Below, piece after piece: positions 1-7,218 of a stretch of 9,969 nucleotides of DNA. The DNA comes from Proteiniphilum sp. Lineage in GTDB: Bacteria; Bacteroidota; Bacteroidia; Bacteroidales; Dysgonomonadaceae. The notes beneath the pieces were generated by a model, which saw only the letters and a program-made list of their open reading frames with translations, had not been told where the DNA came from and did not search any database. Each line of letters opens with the position of its first letter. Positions within the stretch are counted from its first letter, which is position 1. Both the position numbers and the translations under genes were made by a program. Location: positions 1-9,969 of the forward strand of contig JAENWZ010000067.1 of assembly GCA_016649795.1 (NCBI GenBank), given 5' to 3'.

Positions 1-613
1 AGATATGCTGCTGCACAGCTGCCGGCACACGAGAGATAAACCGGTCACCCATGCGGACATAAGCCCACTCTTTCCGGCTCCATTCATCACCTGAGGCCGT
101 TTTCTCATCAAGTGAGTAGAACGGGAAGTTGAGCGCAGTAAGAAAAGCGATCTTATTGGCATAGAGATCGTCGGTCAGATGGGCCGAGGCATCGTAGCTG
201 CCGAACAGCATATCCACCGGGGTAATATCCGGGCCCTCCAGCTGCAGCGGTTCCTTCAGCTTCAGATCCATCTTGTTGTAATAGCCGCCCAGCACCTCGA
301 AGTTGCGCTCCAGTGCAACGAAAAGCGAAGAGAGCTGTGCCGTGTCGGCAACGAACGAAGATTGGCAGAACTGCGCGAACGCATCCTCCGTCCCGTCAGA
401 CTCGCGCCAGAGGGCGGCGACCTGCTGCACACCCCGTTCGATGCGGAAGGCGGATGCCTCACCGAGTGAGTCTTTCAACTCTGCTATGACCTGTTCTGCA
501 TAAGTATCGGGAATAAACAGAGATTCTTGCATATCGTTCTGACTCTTTTGACTGGTTGTGCATGCCATCAATCCTAACAGTAAAGAAAGGGCGAAAAATT
601 TATTTATCTTCAT
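1..613 (-). CDS. Lipoprotein of unknown function, N-terminal part (runs off left edge)
   Basis: The reading frame starts at the ATG whose complement lies at 611-613 and stays open for 204 codons to the window edge, so only the N-terminus is present. The protein begins MKINKFF, has a hydrophobic stretch (residues 6-17) and a lipobox LMAC with the acylated cysteine at residue 18, so it should be a membrane-anchored lipoprotein in the envelope. The mature part is mostly helical-looking, rich in Glu, Asp, Leu and aromatic residues, with segments such as ALWRESDGTEDAF and FPFYSLDEKT. It resembles large conserved Bacteroidales lipoproteins that I cannot tie to a function, and no catalytic motif is visible in this fragment. 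The start is supported by the signal sequence and by a TAAATTTG promoter element about 60 bases upstream. It is divergent from the SMP-30 gene. Existence as a gene is near certain; function is unknown. Confidence 0.85.
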   Translation of the reverse strand, partial: MKINKFFALSLLLGLMACTTSQKSQNDMQESLFIPDTYAEQVIAELKDSLGEASAFRIERGVQQVAALWRESDGTEDAFAQFCQSSFVADTAQLSSLFVALERNFEVLGGYYNKMDLKLKEPLQLEGPDITPVDMLFGSYDASAHLTDDLYANKIAFLTALNFPFYSLDEKTASGDEWSRKEWAYVRMGDRFISRVPAAVQQHI

Positions 614-673
614 AATAAGATGATCTGTAATCAATATTTTCACTATCAACGGATAGAAACAAAGTCAATTCCA

Positions 674-705
674 CAAATTTAGCAGTTTTTTCCGGAAAGT
701 ATAAA
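674..705 (-). promoter_or_regulatory. Bacteroidota-type promoter for the leftward lipoprotein gene
   Basis: Read on the minus strand, 681-674 is TAAATTTG, an exact match to the Bacteroidota -7 consensus TAnnTTTG. A weak -33-like TTTA lies at 705-702, separated by 20 bases, which is the usual spacing. Transcription would begin near 667, giving a leader of about 54 bases before the ATG at 613. No equally good element was found for the divergent SMP-30 gene in the same 184-base gap. Confidence 0.5.
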
Positions 706-797
706 CAATTTCTCTGTAAACATTTCTCCCTTTCTATCCGTTTAACTGGTTCAGGGAATTTGTATCATTTCCGATCCGTTTTTAATACCCAGTCATT

Positions 798-1679
798 ATG
801 AACCGAAGAACATTTATCAAAAGATCATCCCTCGCCACGGCAGCCGTTGCCACAGGAGTCCACACACCGCTCTTTACACAAAACAACAGATTGAAGATTG
901 GGACCGGATACGCCTTCACCGAGGGACCTGCCGTCGCTAAAGACGGGAGCGTCTTCTTTACCGACCAGCCCAATGACCGCATCTACCGCTGGGATGAGAA
1001 AGAAGGTATCTCACTCTGGATGGACGGGACCGAACGATCCAACGGCATGTACTTCAACAACGACGACCAACTGGTCGCCTGTGCCGATGAGCAGAACCGG
1101 ATCATCCTCATCGATAGCAACCAAGAGATGAAAGTCCTCTTCGAGGAGTTCGAAGGGAAGCACCTGAACGGCCCCAACGACCTCTGGATCGCTCCCAACG
1201 GGGATATCTACTTCACCGATGCCTATTATCACCGGAACTACTGGCCGGAAGGACACAGCGAGATACAGGAGGCAAGAGGGGTCTATCGCCTCACTCCCGG
1301 AAGGGTGATCACCCGCGTGATTGACGACTATAAACAGCCCAACGGCATTGTCGGGACACCCGACGGCAAAACACTCTATGTAGCTGATATTGAAGACCGG
1401 AAAATATGGAGGTATGAGATCCTGCCCGACGGCACACTGGACGGTAAAACCTTCTTTGCCCCTCACGGCTCGGACGGGATGACCATCGACAACCGGGGAA
1501 ATATCTATCTGACAATGGGAAAAGTATGGGTCTACTCGCCCGAGGGTGAGCTGATCAGGGAGATTGACGTGCCGGAAAGTCCCTCCAACCTTTGCTTTGG
1601 AGGGGAAGAGCGCGATATCCTCTTTATCACCGCCCGCACCTCGGTCTATACCCTGAAAATGAATGTAAAAGGCGTGTAG
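798..1679 (+). CDS. SMP-30/gluconolactonase/LRE-family protein, Tat-exported
   Basis: A 293-residue protein of the SMP-30/gluconolactonase six-bladed beta-propeller family; members hydrolyse sugar lactones or related esters at a divalent metal site. The N-terminus NRRTFIKRSS followed by a short Ala/Val/Thr hydrophobic stretch (residues 12-21) is a twin-arginine signal, so it is probably exported folded to the periplasm. Family hallmarks are present: EGP (E42, metal ligand), NGPND (124-128), QPNG (180-183) and SDGMTID (225-231, D226 metal ligand). Blade-like repeats of the form DGxxxFTD and PDGKTLYVAD are also visible. Length is normal for the family. Codons are C/G-ending (58% GC counted at 1441-1500). 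The serine hydrolase gene starts 14 bases downstream, so the two are probably co-transcribed. Family assignment is secure; the natural substrate is not known, and true gluconolactonase activity is only one possibility. Confidence 0.9.
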   Translation: MNRRTFIKRSSLATAAVATGVHTPLFTQNNRLKIGTGYAFTEGPAVAKDGSVFFTDQPNDRIYRWDEKEGISLWMDGTERSNGMYFNNDDQLVACADEQNRIILIDSNQEMKVLFEEFEGKHLNGPNDLWIAPNGDIYFTDAYYHRNYWPEGHSEIQEARGVYRLTPGRVITRVIDDYKQPNGIVGTPDGKTLYVADIEDRKIWRYEILPDGTLDGKTFFAPHGSDGMTIDNRGNIYLTMGKVWVYSPEGELIREIDVPESPSNLCFGGEERDILFITARTSVYTLKMNVKGV

Positions 1680-1693
1680 TAAAATTAAATAAC

Positions 1694-2965
1694 ATGAAAT
1701 CTTTATTAGTTATTTTAATGATCTTCGCCAGTGTAACACTGGAAAAGTGTGGTACTGAAAACCTTAATTTGAGTGAAAGTAAAGAATATTTCCCTCTGCC
1801 CGACTCTTTGGGAGGCTGGAGAACATTATCCAATAGTCAAGATGTAAAAAAGATTGTCGGCGTTGACCCTGAAAAATTGGATAGCGCCTTTGACTTTGTA
1901 CGTACTACAACTGAAAACGGTGGGTTGCTGGTCGTCAGAAACGGATATCTTGTATACGAAAAATATTTCGGCAAGGGACAACGTGATGCTACACCTAATT
2001 TAGGCTCGTGTGGTAAGTCATTCACAAGTATTGCCACAGGAATCTTAATGGAGGAACACCCCGATCTTTTCCCCCGGGGTCTGGATCAAAAAATCTTCAC
2101 ACCCGATTATCTTCCACCCAATGCATTCCCATTATCCGACAATCGGATGGCAGATATTAATTTGGGACAGCTCTTAAGTTTTACCGCAGGTATCAGGGGT
2201 AATAACCCGGTCATTGTTAACGGAAAAGCGCATGAAATTGATCCTGTGGGCCCCGACGGATGGTATGCCGTGGTAGATGAATATGCCTTGGGAGTAAAAG
2301 AGGGGAAAATGGGCAATGTGCCGTTTAGCACCAAATCACTGTGGTGTGATCCCGGCGGTGGTTATTCCTATGCTACCGCATCCATTCATATCGCCTCCGT
2401 CATGCTTCGCCACATTACCGGCACCGAACTGGAAGATTATATTGAATCGCATCTGGCCGGACCACTGGGATGGGGACGGTGGGGATTCGGATATAAATAT
2501 GCCAAACAGGTCACTCACACTCCGGGAGGCGGGGGTATTGCTCTGAGGAGCACTGATATGTTGCGTTTCTGTTACCTCTTGCTGCATGAAGGAAGATGGA
2601 ACGGTAAACAGGTGATATCTAAAAAATATGTCCGGGCAGCGACAACTGCTTCTCCGTACAATCCCCATTTCCCTTACAGTCTCCAGTTCAATGTCAACAC
2701 CAGGGGAGAAGTCAATGAATTACCCAAAGATGCCTTCTGGAAAATCGGATCTGGCGGACACTGTCTCTATGTTGTCCCGTCGCTGGATATGATTGTATGG
2801 AAAATGGGCGGAAGAGATGGCCAGTACGGCAGCAATGACACGGGTCTTCCCGAGCCGGAAGCTATGCCCAATCCAATTCAACCTCTCTCAGCTGACAGTG
2901 ATAACAGAGGAGATATATACACAAAAACATTGGAAATGGTCATTGCGAGTTGTATAAGACCTTAG
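1694..2965 (+). CDS. Exported serine hydrolase, class C beta-lactamase/esterase fold
   Basis: A 423-residue protein of the serine beta-lactamase-like superfamily (class C, DD-peptidase and esterase relatives). The frame is open back to 1592, but that would overlap the SMP-30 gene and bury the signal peptide, so the ATG at 1694 (MKSLLVILMIF) is chosen. Residues 3-16 are hydrophobic; C19 follows LEK, a poor lipobox, so soluble export is as likely as lipidation. Catalytic features: SCGK (105-108) is the SxxK nucleophile/lysine pair; LLSFTAGIRG (160-169) matches the usual LLTHTSGL helix; GSGGH (352-356) takes the place of the KTG/HxG strand. The motif usually reading YxN is here YAT (226-228). 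It probably cleaves an ester or amide of a cell-wall or carbohydrate-derived substrate; beta-lactam resistance is unlikely. It follows the SMP-30 gene by 14 bases and has lower GC (43% counted at 2161-2220). Confidence 0.87.
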   Translation: MKSLLVILMIFASVTLEKCGTENLNLSESKEYFPLPDSLGGWRTLSNSQDVKKIVGVDPEKLDSAFDFVRTTTENGGLLVVRNGYLVYEKYFGKGQRDATPNLGSCGKSFTSIATGILMEEHPDLFPRGLDQKIFTPDYLPPNAFPLSDNRMADINLGQLLSFTAGIRGNNPVIVNGKAHEIDPVGPDGWYAVVDEYALGVKEGKMGNVPFSTKSLWCDPGGGYSYATASIHIASVMLRHITGTELEDYIESHLAGPLGWGRWGFGYKYAKQVTHTPGGGGIALRSTDMLRFCYLLLHEGRWNGKQVISKKYVRAATTASPYNPHFPYSLQFNVNTRGEVNELPKDAFWKIGSGGHCLYVVPSLDMIVWKMGGRDGQYGSNDTGLPEPEAMPNPIQPLSADSDNRGDIYTKTLEMVIASCIRP

Positions 2966-3025
2966 TATTCGTAATTAACGATGAACATATAAAACGAGCA
3001 TGAGAAATATTTTAGTTTTTATCGC

Positions 3026-4081
3026 ATGAAAAAGAGATTATTAAACAAGTTGAGTGCTGCTTTTATAGTGATCTTTATGATCACAGGCTGCGCTATCATG
3101 AAAAATGAGAAACCTGAGACAGTAGTTACGATACGAGGTGATAAGTGGTATTATAATGGGGAGGTGATCAACCCGGGAACACCCGCCGAAGGGTTGTTAA
3201 TGAATGTCCGGATGGTCAATTCGGTTTTTGAGGATCGCGGGCAGAAAGCCCCGGAAATATACAGGGACTTCAACCCTGAAATGAATACCGACGCGTTTAT
3301 TTCCATGATTCCGGAGTATGTGGCCAGTGGTATTAATGCGTTTACCATCTCACTCCAGGGAGGAACCCCGGGATACGAAGGAGCTGTCAACACTGCTTTC
3401 AACTCTGATGGCTCTCTACGGGAAGATTATCTGGAAAGGGTTGAGAAGGTGATTAAAGCATGCGATAAAAGTCATGCTGTGGTGAACATTTCCTGTTTTT
3501 ATCAGCGTCAACATTCTCATTTCTCAGCACTTTCAGGAAAAGAGAGTATCAGAAATGCATTGAGGAATACAGTGGAATGGATCAGAGAAAAAAGATTCAC
3601 CAATGTTATTCTTGAAATATCCAACGAATACCGCCACAGCGGTTACTGTAACTGGCAGGAGGGAGAATGGCTGATGAGTGAAGCCGGGCAGGTAGAACTG
3701 ATTCAGCTGGCTAAACAGCTTAACCCCAATCTGCTTGTAAGCACCAGCGGAATGGGTGATGGGAAACTGCACAGTTCGCTGATTGAAACGGCCGATTTTC
3801 TGCTCATCCACTTCAACAATACAGCCATCAACAAGTATGCTTCTATTATTGGTGAATTGAAGAAATACGGCAAACCGGTGGTGTGCAACGAAGACGACAA
3901 ATTAAACAATGCGGGTGCCATGGCGTTAAAGGAATCGGTGTTGAACGGTTGCGGATGGGGTTATATGAACTTAGAAAAGAACCAGACATTTCCGTTTGAC
4001 TTTGAAGGGGTAAACGACGATCCTGAGGTATACGACATGTTCAGCAACGTAACTACACCCGGATATAATATTATCGACTAG
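3026..4081 (+). CDS. Lipoprotein with GH5-like (clan GH-A) TIM-barrel signature, putative glycoside hydrolase
   Basis: A 351-residue lipoprotein: basic start MKKRLLNK, hydrophobic core (11-20) and lipobox ITGC with C22 acylated. The body reads as a beta/alpha barrel. ILEISNEYRH (195-204) ends a strand with the Asn-Glu pair that carries the acid/base in clan GH-A (E201). LLIHFN (259-264) contains a strand-6 histidine. PVVCNEDD (284-291) places a second Glu (E289) at the strand-7 nucleophile position. These three features in order and at normal spacing support a retaining GH5-like glycosidase on the cell surface or in the periplasm. It is somewhat short and lacks a recognisable carbohydrate-binding module. 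The substrate is unknown and it may belong to an unassigned glycosidase family. It lies 60 bases after the serine hydrolase gene, with similar low GC. Gene reality is high; the enzymatic assignment is inference from motifs. Confidence 0.75.
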   Translation: MKKRLLNKLSAAFIVIFMITGCAIMKNEKPETVVTIRGDKWYYNGEVINPGTPAEGLLMNVRMVNSVFEDRGQKAPEIYRDFNPEMNTDAFISMIPEYVASGINAFTISLQGGTPGYEGAVNTAFNSDGSLREDYLERVEKVIKACDKSHAVVNISCFYQRQHSHFSALSGKESIRNALRNTVEWIREKRFTNVILEISNEYRHSGYCNWQEGEWLMSEAGQVELIQLAKQLNPNLLVSTSGMGDGKLHSSLIETADFLLIHFNNTAINKYASIIGELKKYGKPVVCNEDDKLNNAGAMALKESVLNGCGWGYMNLEKNQTFPFDFEGVNDDPEVYDMFSNVTTPGYNIID

Positions 4082-4196
4082 TTTCCTGACTACGAGTGTA
4101 TATAACCGTTCATATAAAAAAATGTATTCAATGAAACATCTATGCTATTTGAGTATGTAAATTTATATGGGATATCGATGGCCCTCAGTTTTTTTC

Positions 4197-4214
4197 CCGG
4201 GTAGAAAATCCCGG
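4197..4214. repeat. Short inverted repeat in the gap before the dipeptidase gene
   Basis: CCGGG at 4197-4201 and CCCGG at 4210-4214 form a 5-bp perfect stem with an 8-base A/T-rich loop. It lies just upstream of the TATGTTTG element of the dipeptidase gene and just downstream of a T-run. The T-run precedes the stem on the plus strand, so this is not a standard intrinsic terminator. It could be a small operator or chance. The rest of the 4082-4262 gap is A/T-rich and shows nothing further that I recognise. Confidence 0.25.
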
Positions 4215-4222
4215 CTTTAATC

Positions 4223-4230
4223 TATGTTTG
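4223..4230 (+). promoter_or_regulatory. Bacteroidota -7 element for the M20 dipeptidase gene
   Basis: TATGTTTG matches the TAnnTTTG consensus exactly. It would start transcription near 4237, about 26 bases before the ATG at 4263. No good -33 TTTG is seen at the expected distance; that region holds the GC-rich inverted repeat instead. The 181-base gap after the preceding gene also favours an independent promoter here. Confidence 0.5.
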
Positions 4231-4262
4231 TAACGAGTATACTAACAATAAAATAGACCGAC

Positions 4263-5636
4263 ATGAATGAAATCGACAAGTATGTAAAAACCCACGAGAA
4301 ACGTTTTCTGGACGAACTTTTTGAACTGATCCGCATCCCTTCCGTCTCATCGCTGCCGGAGCACAAGCCCGACATGTACCGGGCTGCAGAAAAATGGAAA
4401 GAGATCCTTCTCGCTGCCGGTGCCGACAAGGCCGAGGTGATGGAGACCGACGGCAACCCGGTGACCTACGGGGAGAAGATCATCGACAAGAATGCATCCA
4501 CTGTACTGGTCTACGCCCATATGGATGTGATGCCGGTTGATCCGATAGAACTCTGGAAGACCAAACCTTTCGAACCGGTGGTGAAGGATGGAAAGATCTG
4601 GGCACGCGGCGCTGATGACGACAAGGGACAGTCCTTTATGCATGCCAAGGCATTCGAATATCTTGTACAGTCGGGCACGCTGGATTGCAATGTGAAGTTC
4701 CTCATCGAAGGGGAAGAGGAGGTAGGCTCCCCCAGTCTCCCCAAATTCTGCAAGAAGCACAAGAAGATGCTGCAGGCCGATGTGATCCTGGTATCAGACA
4801 CCTCGATGATCGCTCCCGACGTCCCCTCCATTACGACGGGGCTGCGGGGACTGGCCTACTGGCAGGTGGAGGTGACAGGCCCTAATGTAGACCTTCACTC
4901 GGGCCTCTTCGGCGGCGCCGTGGCCAACCCTATCAATCTCCTTTCAAGGATGATCGCGCAAACAACAGACGACGATGGACGTATCCTGATCCCCGGCTTC
5001 TACGATGATGTGGTTGAGGTCTCCCGGAAAGAGCGCAACATAATGGCGAAAGCCCCCTTCTCACTGAAAAATTATAAGAAGTCACTCGACGTGAAAGAGC
5101 TGTTCGGTGAAAAAGGATACAGTACCAACGAGCGCACCGGCATCCGTCCCACGTTCGATGTGTGCGGCATCCGGGGAGGCTACACCGGTGAAGGAGCCAA
5201 GACGGTGTTGCCGTCGAAAGCGTATGCCAAGATCAGCACCCGACTGGTACCCAACCAGGACCACAACAAGATCGCAAAATTGTTTGTAAAATACTTCGAG
5301 TCGATCGCCCCCAAGTCGGTGAAGGTGAAGGTGGAGTACCTCCACGGCGGTCCCTCCTATGTCTGCCCCATCAGCCTGCCGGCCTATCGGGCGGCGGAGA
5401 AAGCCTACAAGGAGGTCTATGGCAAGGAGCCGGTGCCGGTACGTTCCGGCGGCAGCATCCCCATCATCGCCACCTTCGAGGAGATCCTGGGCATTAAGTC
5501 GGTGCTGATGGGCTTCGGCCTGGGGTCCGATGCGATCCACTCACCCAACGAGAACTTCCCCCTGGAACAGTTCTACAACGGGATCCGCACCATCCCGTTA
5601 TTCTACAAATATTTTAAAGAGGAGATGAAACAATAG
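4263..5636 (+). CDS. M20-family metallodipeptidase (CNDP/DUG1-like)
   Basis: A 457-residue M20 peptidase, a two-zinc cytosolic exopeptidase that releases amino acids from dipeptides. No signal peptide is present. The catalytic domain shows all the usual ligands: HMD (H86, with D88 as the supporting aspartate), GADDDKGQ (bridging D119), EGEEEVGS (E152 general base, E153 ligand), VSDTS (D179) and GSDAIHSPNE (H426). The lid/dimerisation domain begins near residue 195 with LAYWQVEVTGPNVDLHSGLFGG, whose second half (DLHSGLFGG) is typical of the carnosinase/DUG1 branch. Length fits that branch. The gene is strongly GC-rich (63% counted at 5401-5460), with C/G-ending codons suggesting a well-expressed core gene. 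It would feed peptide-derived amino acids into fermentation. A small protein gene follows after 37 bases and may share its transcript. Family and activity class are secure; exact peptide preference is not. Confidence 0.95.
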   Translation: MNEIDKYVKTHEKRFLDELFELIRIPSVSSLPEHKPDMYRAAEKWKEILLAAGADKAEVMETDGNPVTYGEKIIDKNASTVLVYAHMDVMPVDPIELWKTKPFEPVVKDGKIWARGADDDKGQSFMHAKAFEYLVQSGTLDCNVKFLIEGEEEVGSPSLPKFCKKHKKMLQADVILVSDTSMIAPDVPSITTGLRGLAYWQVEVTGPNVDLHSGLFGGAVANPINLLSRMIAQTTDDDGRILIPGFYDDVVEVSRKERNIMAKAPFSLKNYKKSLDVKELFGEKGYSTNERTGIRPTFDVCGIRGGYTGEGAKTVLPSKAYAKISTRLVPNQDHNKIAKLFVKYFESIAPKSVKVKVEYLHGGPSYVCPISLPAYRAAEKAYKEVYGKEPVPVRSGGSIPIIATFEEILGIKSVLMGFGLGSDAIHSPNENFPLEQFYNGIRTIPLFYKYFKEEMKQ

Positions 5637-5673
5637 GTTTCATGGGTACTGTCAATAAATAAAAAGCAATATT

Positions 5674-5979
5674 ATGAGAACTTATACAACATTATCAGAA
5701 GCCATCAACGATCTGGCAAAAAAAGGCTACACGGCCAATTTTAATATCGAGAACGACTGTATCGTTTGTGCTGAAAACATGCTACAGCTTCATCCGGAAG
5801 AATTCGAAATTGACGATGTATATCGCTTCCAGGAGATGTCGGATTTGGATAACGAGAGCATCCTGTATGCCATTTCCTCTTCACAACATCAGTTGAAGGG
5901 GTTATTGGTGAATGCCTATGGTATCTATTCCGAAACAGCAACAACCGAGTTGATTGAAAAACTCTCCGAAAGGAAGTGA
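5674..5979 (+). CDS. Small conserved Bacteroidota protein (often mislabelled phosphoribosylpyrophosphate synthetase)
   Basis: A 101-residue acidic soluble protein with no signal peptide or membrane segment. It starts MRTYTTLSEAINDLAKKGYT and contains CIVCAEN (two cysteines, residues 30 and 33), LHPEEFEIDDVYRFQEMSD (55-72 approximately), YAISS and LVNAYGIYSE. This pattern recurs in a short Bacteroidota family that databases often name 'phosphoribosylpyrophosphate synthetase'. Real PRPP synthetases are about 310 residues and carry a PRPP-binding loop and flexible catalytic loop; none of that is here, so the name should not be taken as function. The order (helix, strand, Cys pair, strand, strand, helix) suggests a small alpha/beta domain; the CxxC could bind metal, but it is a single pair. 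It follows the dipeptidase by 37 bases and converges with the operon on the minus strand. A real gene of unknown function. Confidence 0.85.
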   Translation: MRTYTTLSEAINDLAKKGYTANFNIENDCIVCAENMLQLHPEEFEIDDVYRFQEMSDLDNESILYAISSSQHQLKGLLVNAYGIYSETATTELIEKLSERK

Positions 5980-6000
5980 AACATCTCTGTTCATTCCGAA

Positions 6001-6036
6001 GGGTGAAAGTGGGACTGTCTGTCAATAGTTCCACCC
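6001..6036. terminator. Weak hairpin between convergent genes, possible bidirectional terminator
   Basis: GTGGGAC (6009-6015) can pair with GTTCCAC (6028-6034) with one G-T wobble and a 12-base loop. Alternatively GGGTG (6001-6005) pairs perfectly with CACCC (6032-6036). The site sits in the 57-base gap between two convergent genes, where a shared terminator is expected. There is no clear U-tract on either side, so termination activity is uncertain. Confidence 0.3.
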
Positions 6037-7218
6037 TCACTCTATGCCCGGAGGTTCATCATCGATGACAACATATGCAGTGTAGCGGGTATTTGCCGTG
6101 ACAGGTGTCAAAGGCAGATAACCGGAAGATACTTTTTCATTCACCACGACTAACGGGTTTTCCCGCTCCATCTTCTGGTGAAACAGTAGTGCGTTGCCTG
6201 GCTGTTTAAAGTAATCCACCCTGAACCTCCCCTGCCCGTCCACCTCCATATACTGATTATGGAAGAGACGTGCCACCATCCCCATATTCATTCGCATATT
6301 GATCTCCACGCATGGCTGGACGCTGTATCCTTCACCGGTTTCGCAGATCATCATATCCACTCCCGCATAACCGGTATACGATGGGAAATAAAGGGCAAGT
6401 TTCCCTAAAAGAGTTTCACGCAGACGGTGCAGCAGGACTATAGGAACATAGGCAGAAAGATTCTCCTCAATCCGCCTGTCGGAGAGCAGCTCATTTCCCA
6501 TGTAGGCACCCGATTTAGCGGAGCGAAACAGCGAATAACCTGCAAAGCGGCACTCTCCCTTATTCAGGTAAAACTCCATGGCGAAATCCTCCACCCGCTG
6601 CATGACCGACTCGACCACCACCCCTCCCTGCTCAAGGATCACCCGCCGGCACCAGTCGGTCTGCTTGTCGGTGATCTTCCAAAGGATTCGTATCAGTCCC
6701 TTGCCACTACCGGAAAGAGGCATCTTCAGCAGTTTATCTCCGGGAAAGGATCGAAGGTACGCCAGCAGCTCATCCAAAGAGGTGAAATAGTGCGACTCCC
6801 CACAGAAGGCGGGCTCCTCCACTTGCAGCTCCCGCAACATGCGTACGGCATGCTGTCTGCCGGAATCATGCCGTAATTGTTTCAATATATCCATCGTTGG
6901 CAACTTTTCTTCCGGCACACCCAGTGAAAGCAGTCTCTTTCTCAGTGAAGGATTCCATCCCCAGGGAACAACCACATGCTGAGGGTGCAGCTTGATATCA
7001 GATAAAGGGATCAGTGAAGATGAAACGGGTAAAATGTTTTTGATGCTATGCAAAAAGGATCGGTTCTCTTCACCTTCCGCAATCACTGATGCTCCACGGG
7101 CATACCAGATCGGGAGCAGTGCCAGCTCCTGAGCCATCTTTGCAGCTGTAGCGGGCGGTGTATAGTTTGCTGAGAAATTGGCCAGTGCCAGATCGTTGTC
7201 GGGATTGAAGAGATACAT
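6037..7218 (-). CDS. Uncharacterised ATP-grasp-like protein, third gene of the ptb-buk operon
   Basis: A 393-residue cytosolic protein with no signal peptide. The N-terminus FNPDNDLALANFSANYTPP (4-22) looks like a conserved, family-specific substrate-side motif. From about residue 110 the order of motifs is that of an ATP-grasp fold: LLKMPLSGSGKGL (163-175) as the lysine and glycine-rich ATP loop; VVVESVMQRVEDFAMEF (199-215) as the second nucleotide-binding strand; YAGVDMMI (283-290) with an Asp; and PCVEINMRMNMG (301-312) with the E-x-N metal ligands (E304, N306) and a following Arg. ATP-grasp enzymes join a carboxylate to an amine or thiol through an acyl phosphate. Neither acceptor nor carboxylate is evident here. 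Its ATG directly abuts the buk stop codon, so it is probably translated by coupling and expressed with ptb and buk. Fold assignment is moderately strong; the function is unknown. Confidence 0.85.
   Translation of the reverse strand: MYLFNPDNDLALANFSANYTPPATAAKMAQELALLPIWYARGASVIAEGEENRSFLHSIKNILPVSSSLIPLSDIKLHPQHVVVPWGWNPSLRKRLLSLGVPEEKLPTMDILKQLRHDSGRQHAVRMLRELQVEEPAFCGESHYFTSLDELLAYLRSFPGDKLLKMPLSGSGKGLIRILWKITDKQTDWCRRVILEQGGVVVESVMQRVEDFAMEFYLNKGECRFAGYSLFRSAKSGAYMGNELLSDRRIEENLSAYVPIVLLHRLRETLLGKLALYFPSYTGYAGVDMMICETGEGYSVQPCVEINMRMNMGMVARLFHNQYMEVDGQGRFRVDYFKQPGNALLFHQKMERENPLVVVNEKVSSGYLPLTPVTANTRYTAYVVIDDEPPGIE

Noticed and set aside
1011..1466. 151-codon open frame on the minus strand inside the SMP-30 gene
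   Set aside because: Shadow of a propeller gene whose metal ligands and family motifs are all in the plus frame.
1592..1693. Upstream in-frame extension of the serine hydrolase
   Set aside because: It overlaps the end of the SMP-30 gene and would place Arg-rich residues before the signal peptide; the ATG at 1694 gives a normal signal sequence.
3000..3029. Nine-codon mini-frame (MRNILVFIA) whose TGA overlaps the ATG of the GH5-like gene
   Set aside because: The ATGA overlap would allow coupling, but the frame is so short and A/T-rich that chance is the simpler explanation; no regulatory codon run is present.
4197..4214. Inverted repeat as an intrinsic terminator for the upstream genes
   Set aside because: The stem is only 5 bp and the T-run lies before it, not after it, on the plus strand.
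5082..5540. 152-codon open frame on the minus strand inside the dipeptidase gene
   Set aside because: Antisense to the M20 lid and C-terminal catalytic region; no start context or recognisable protein.
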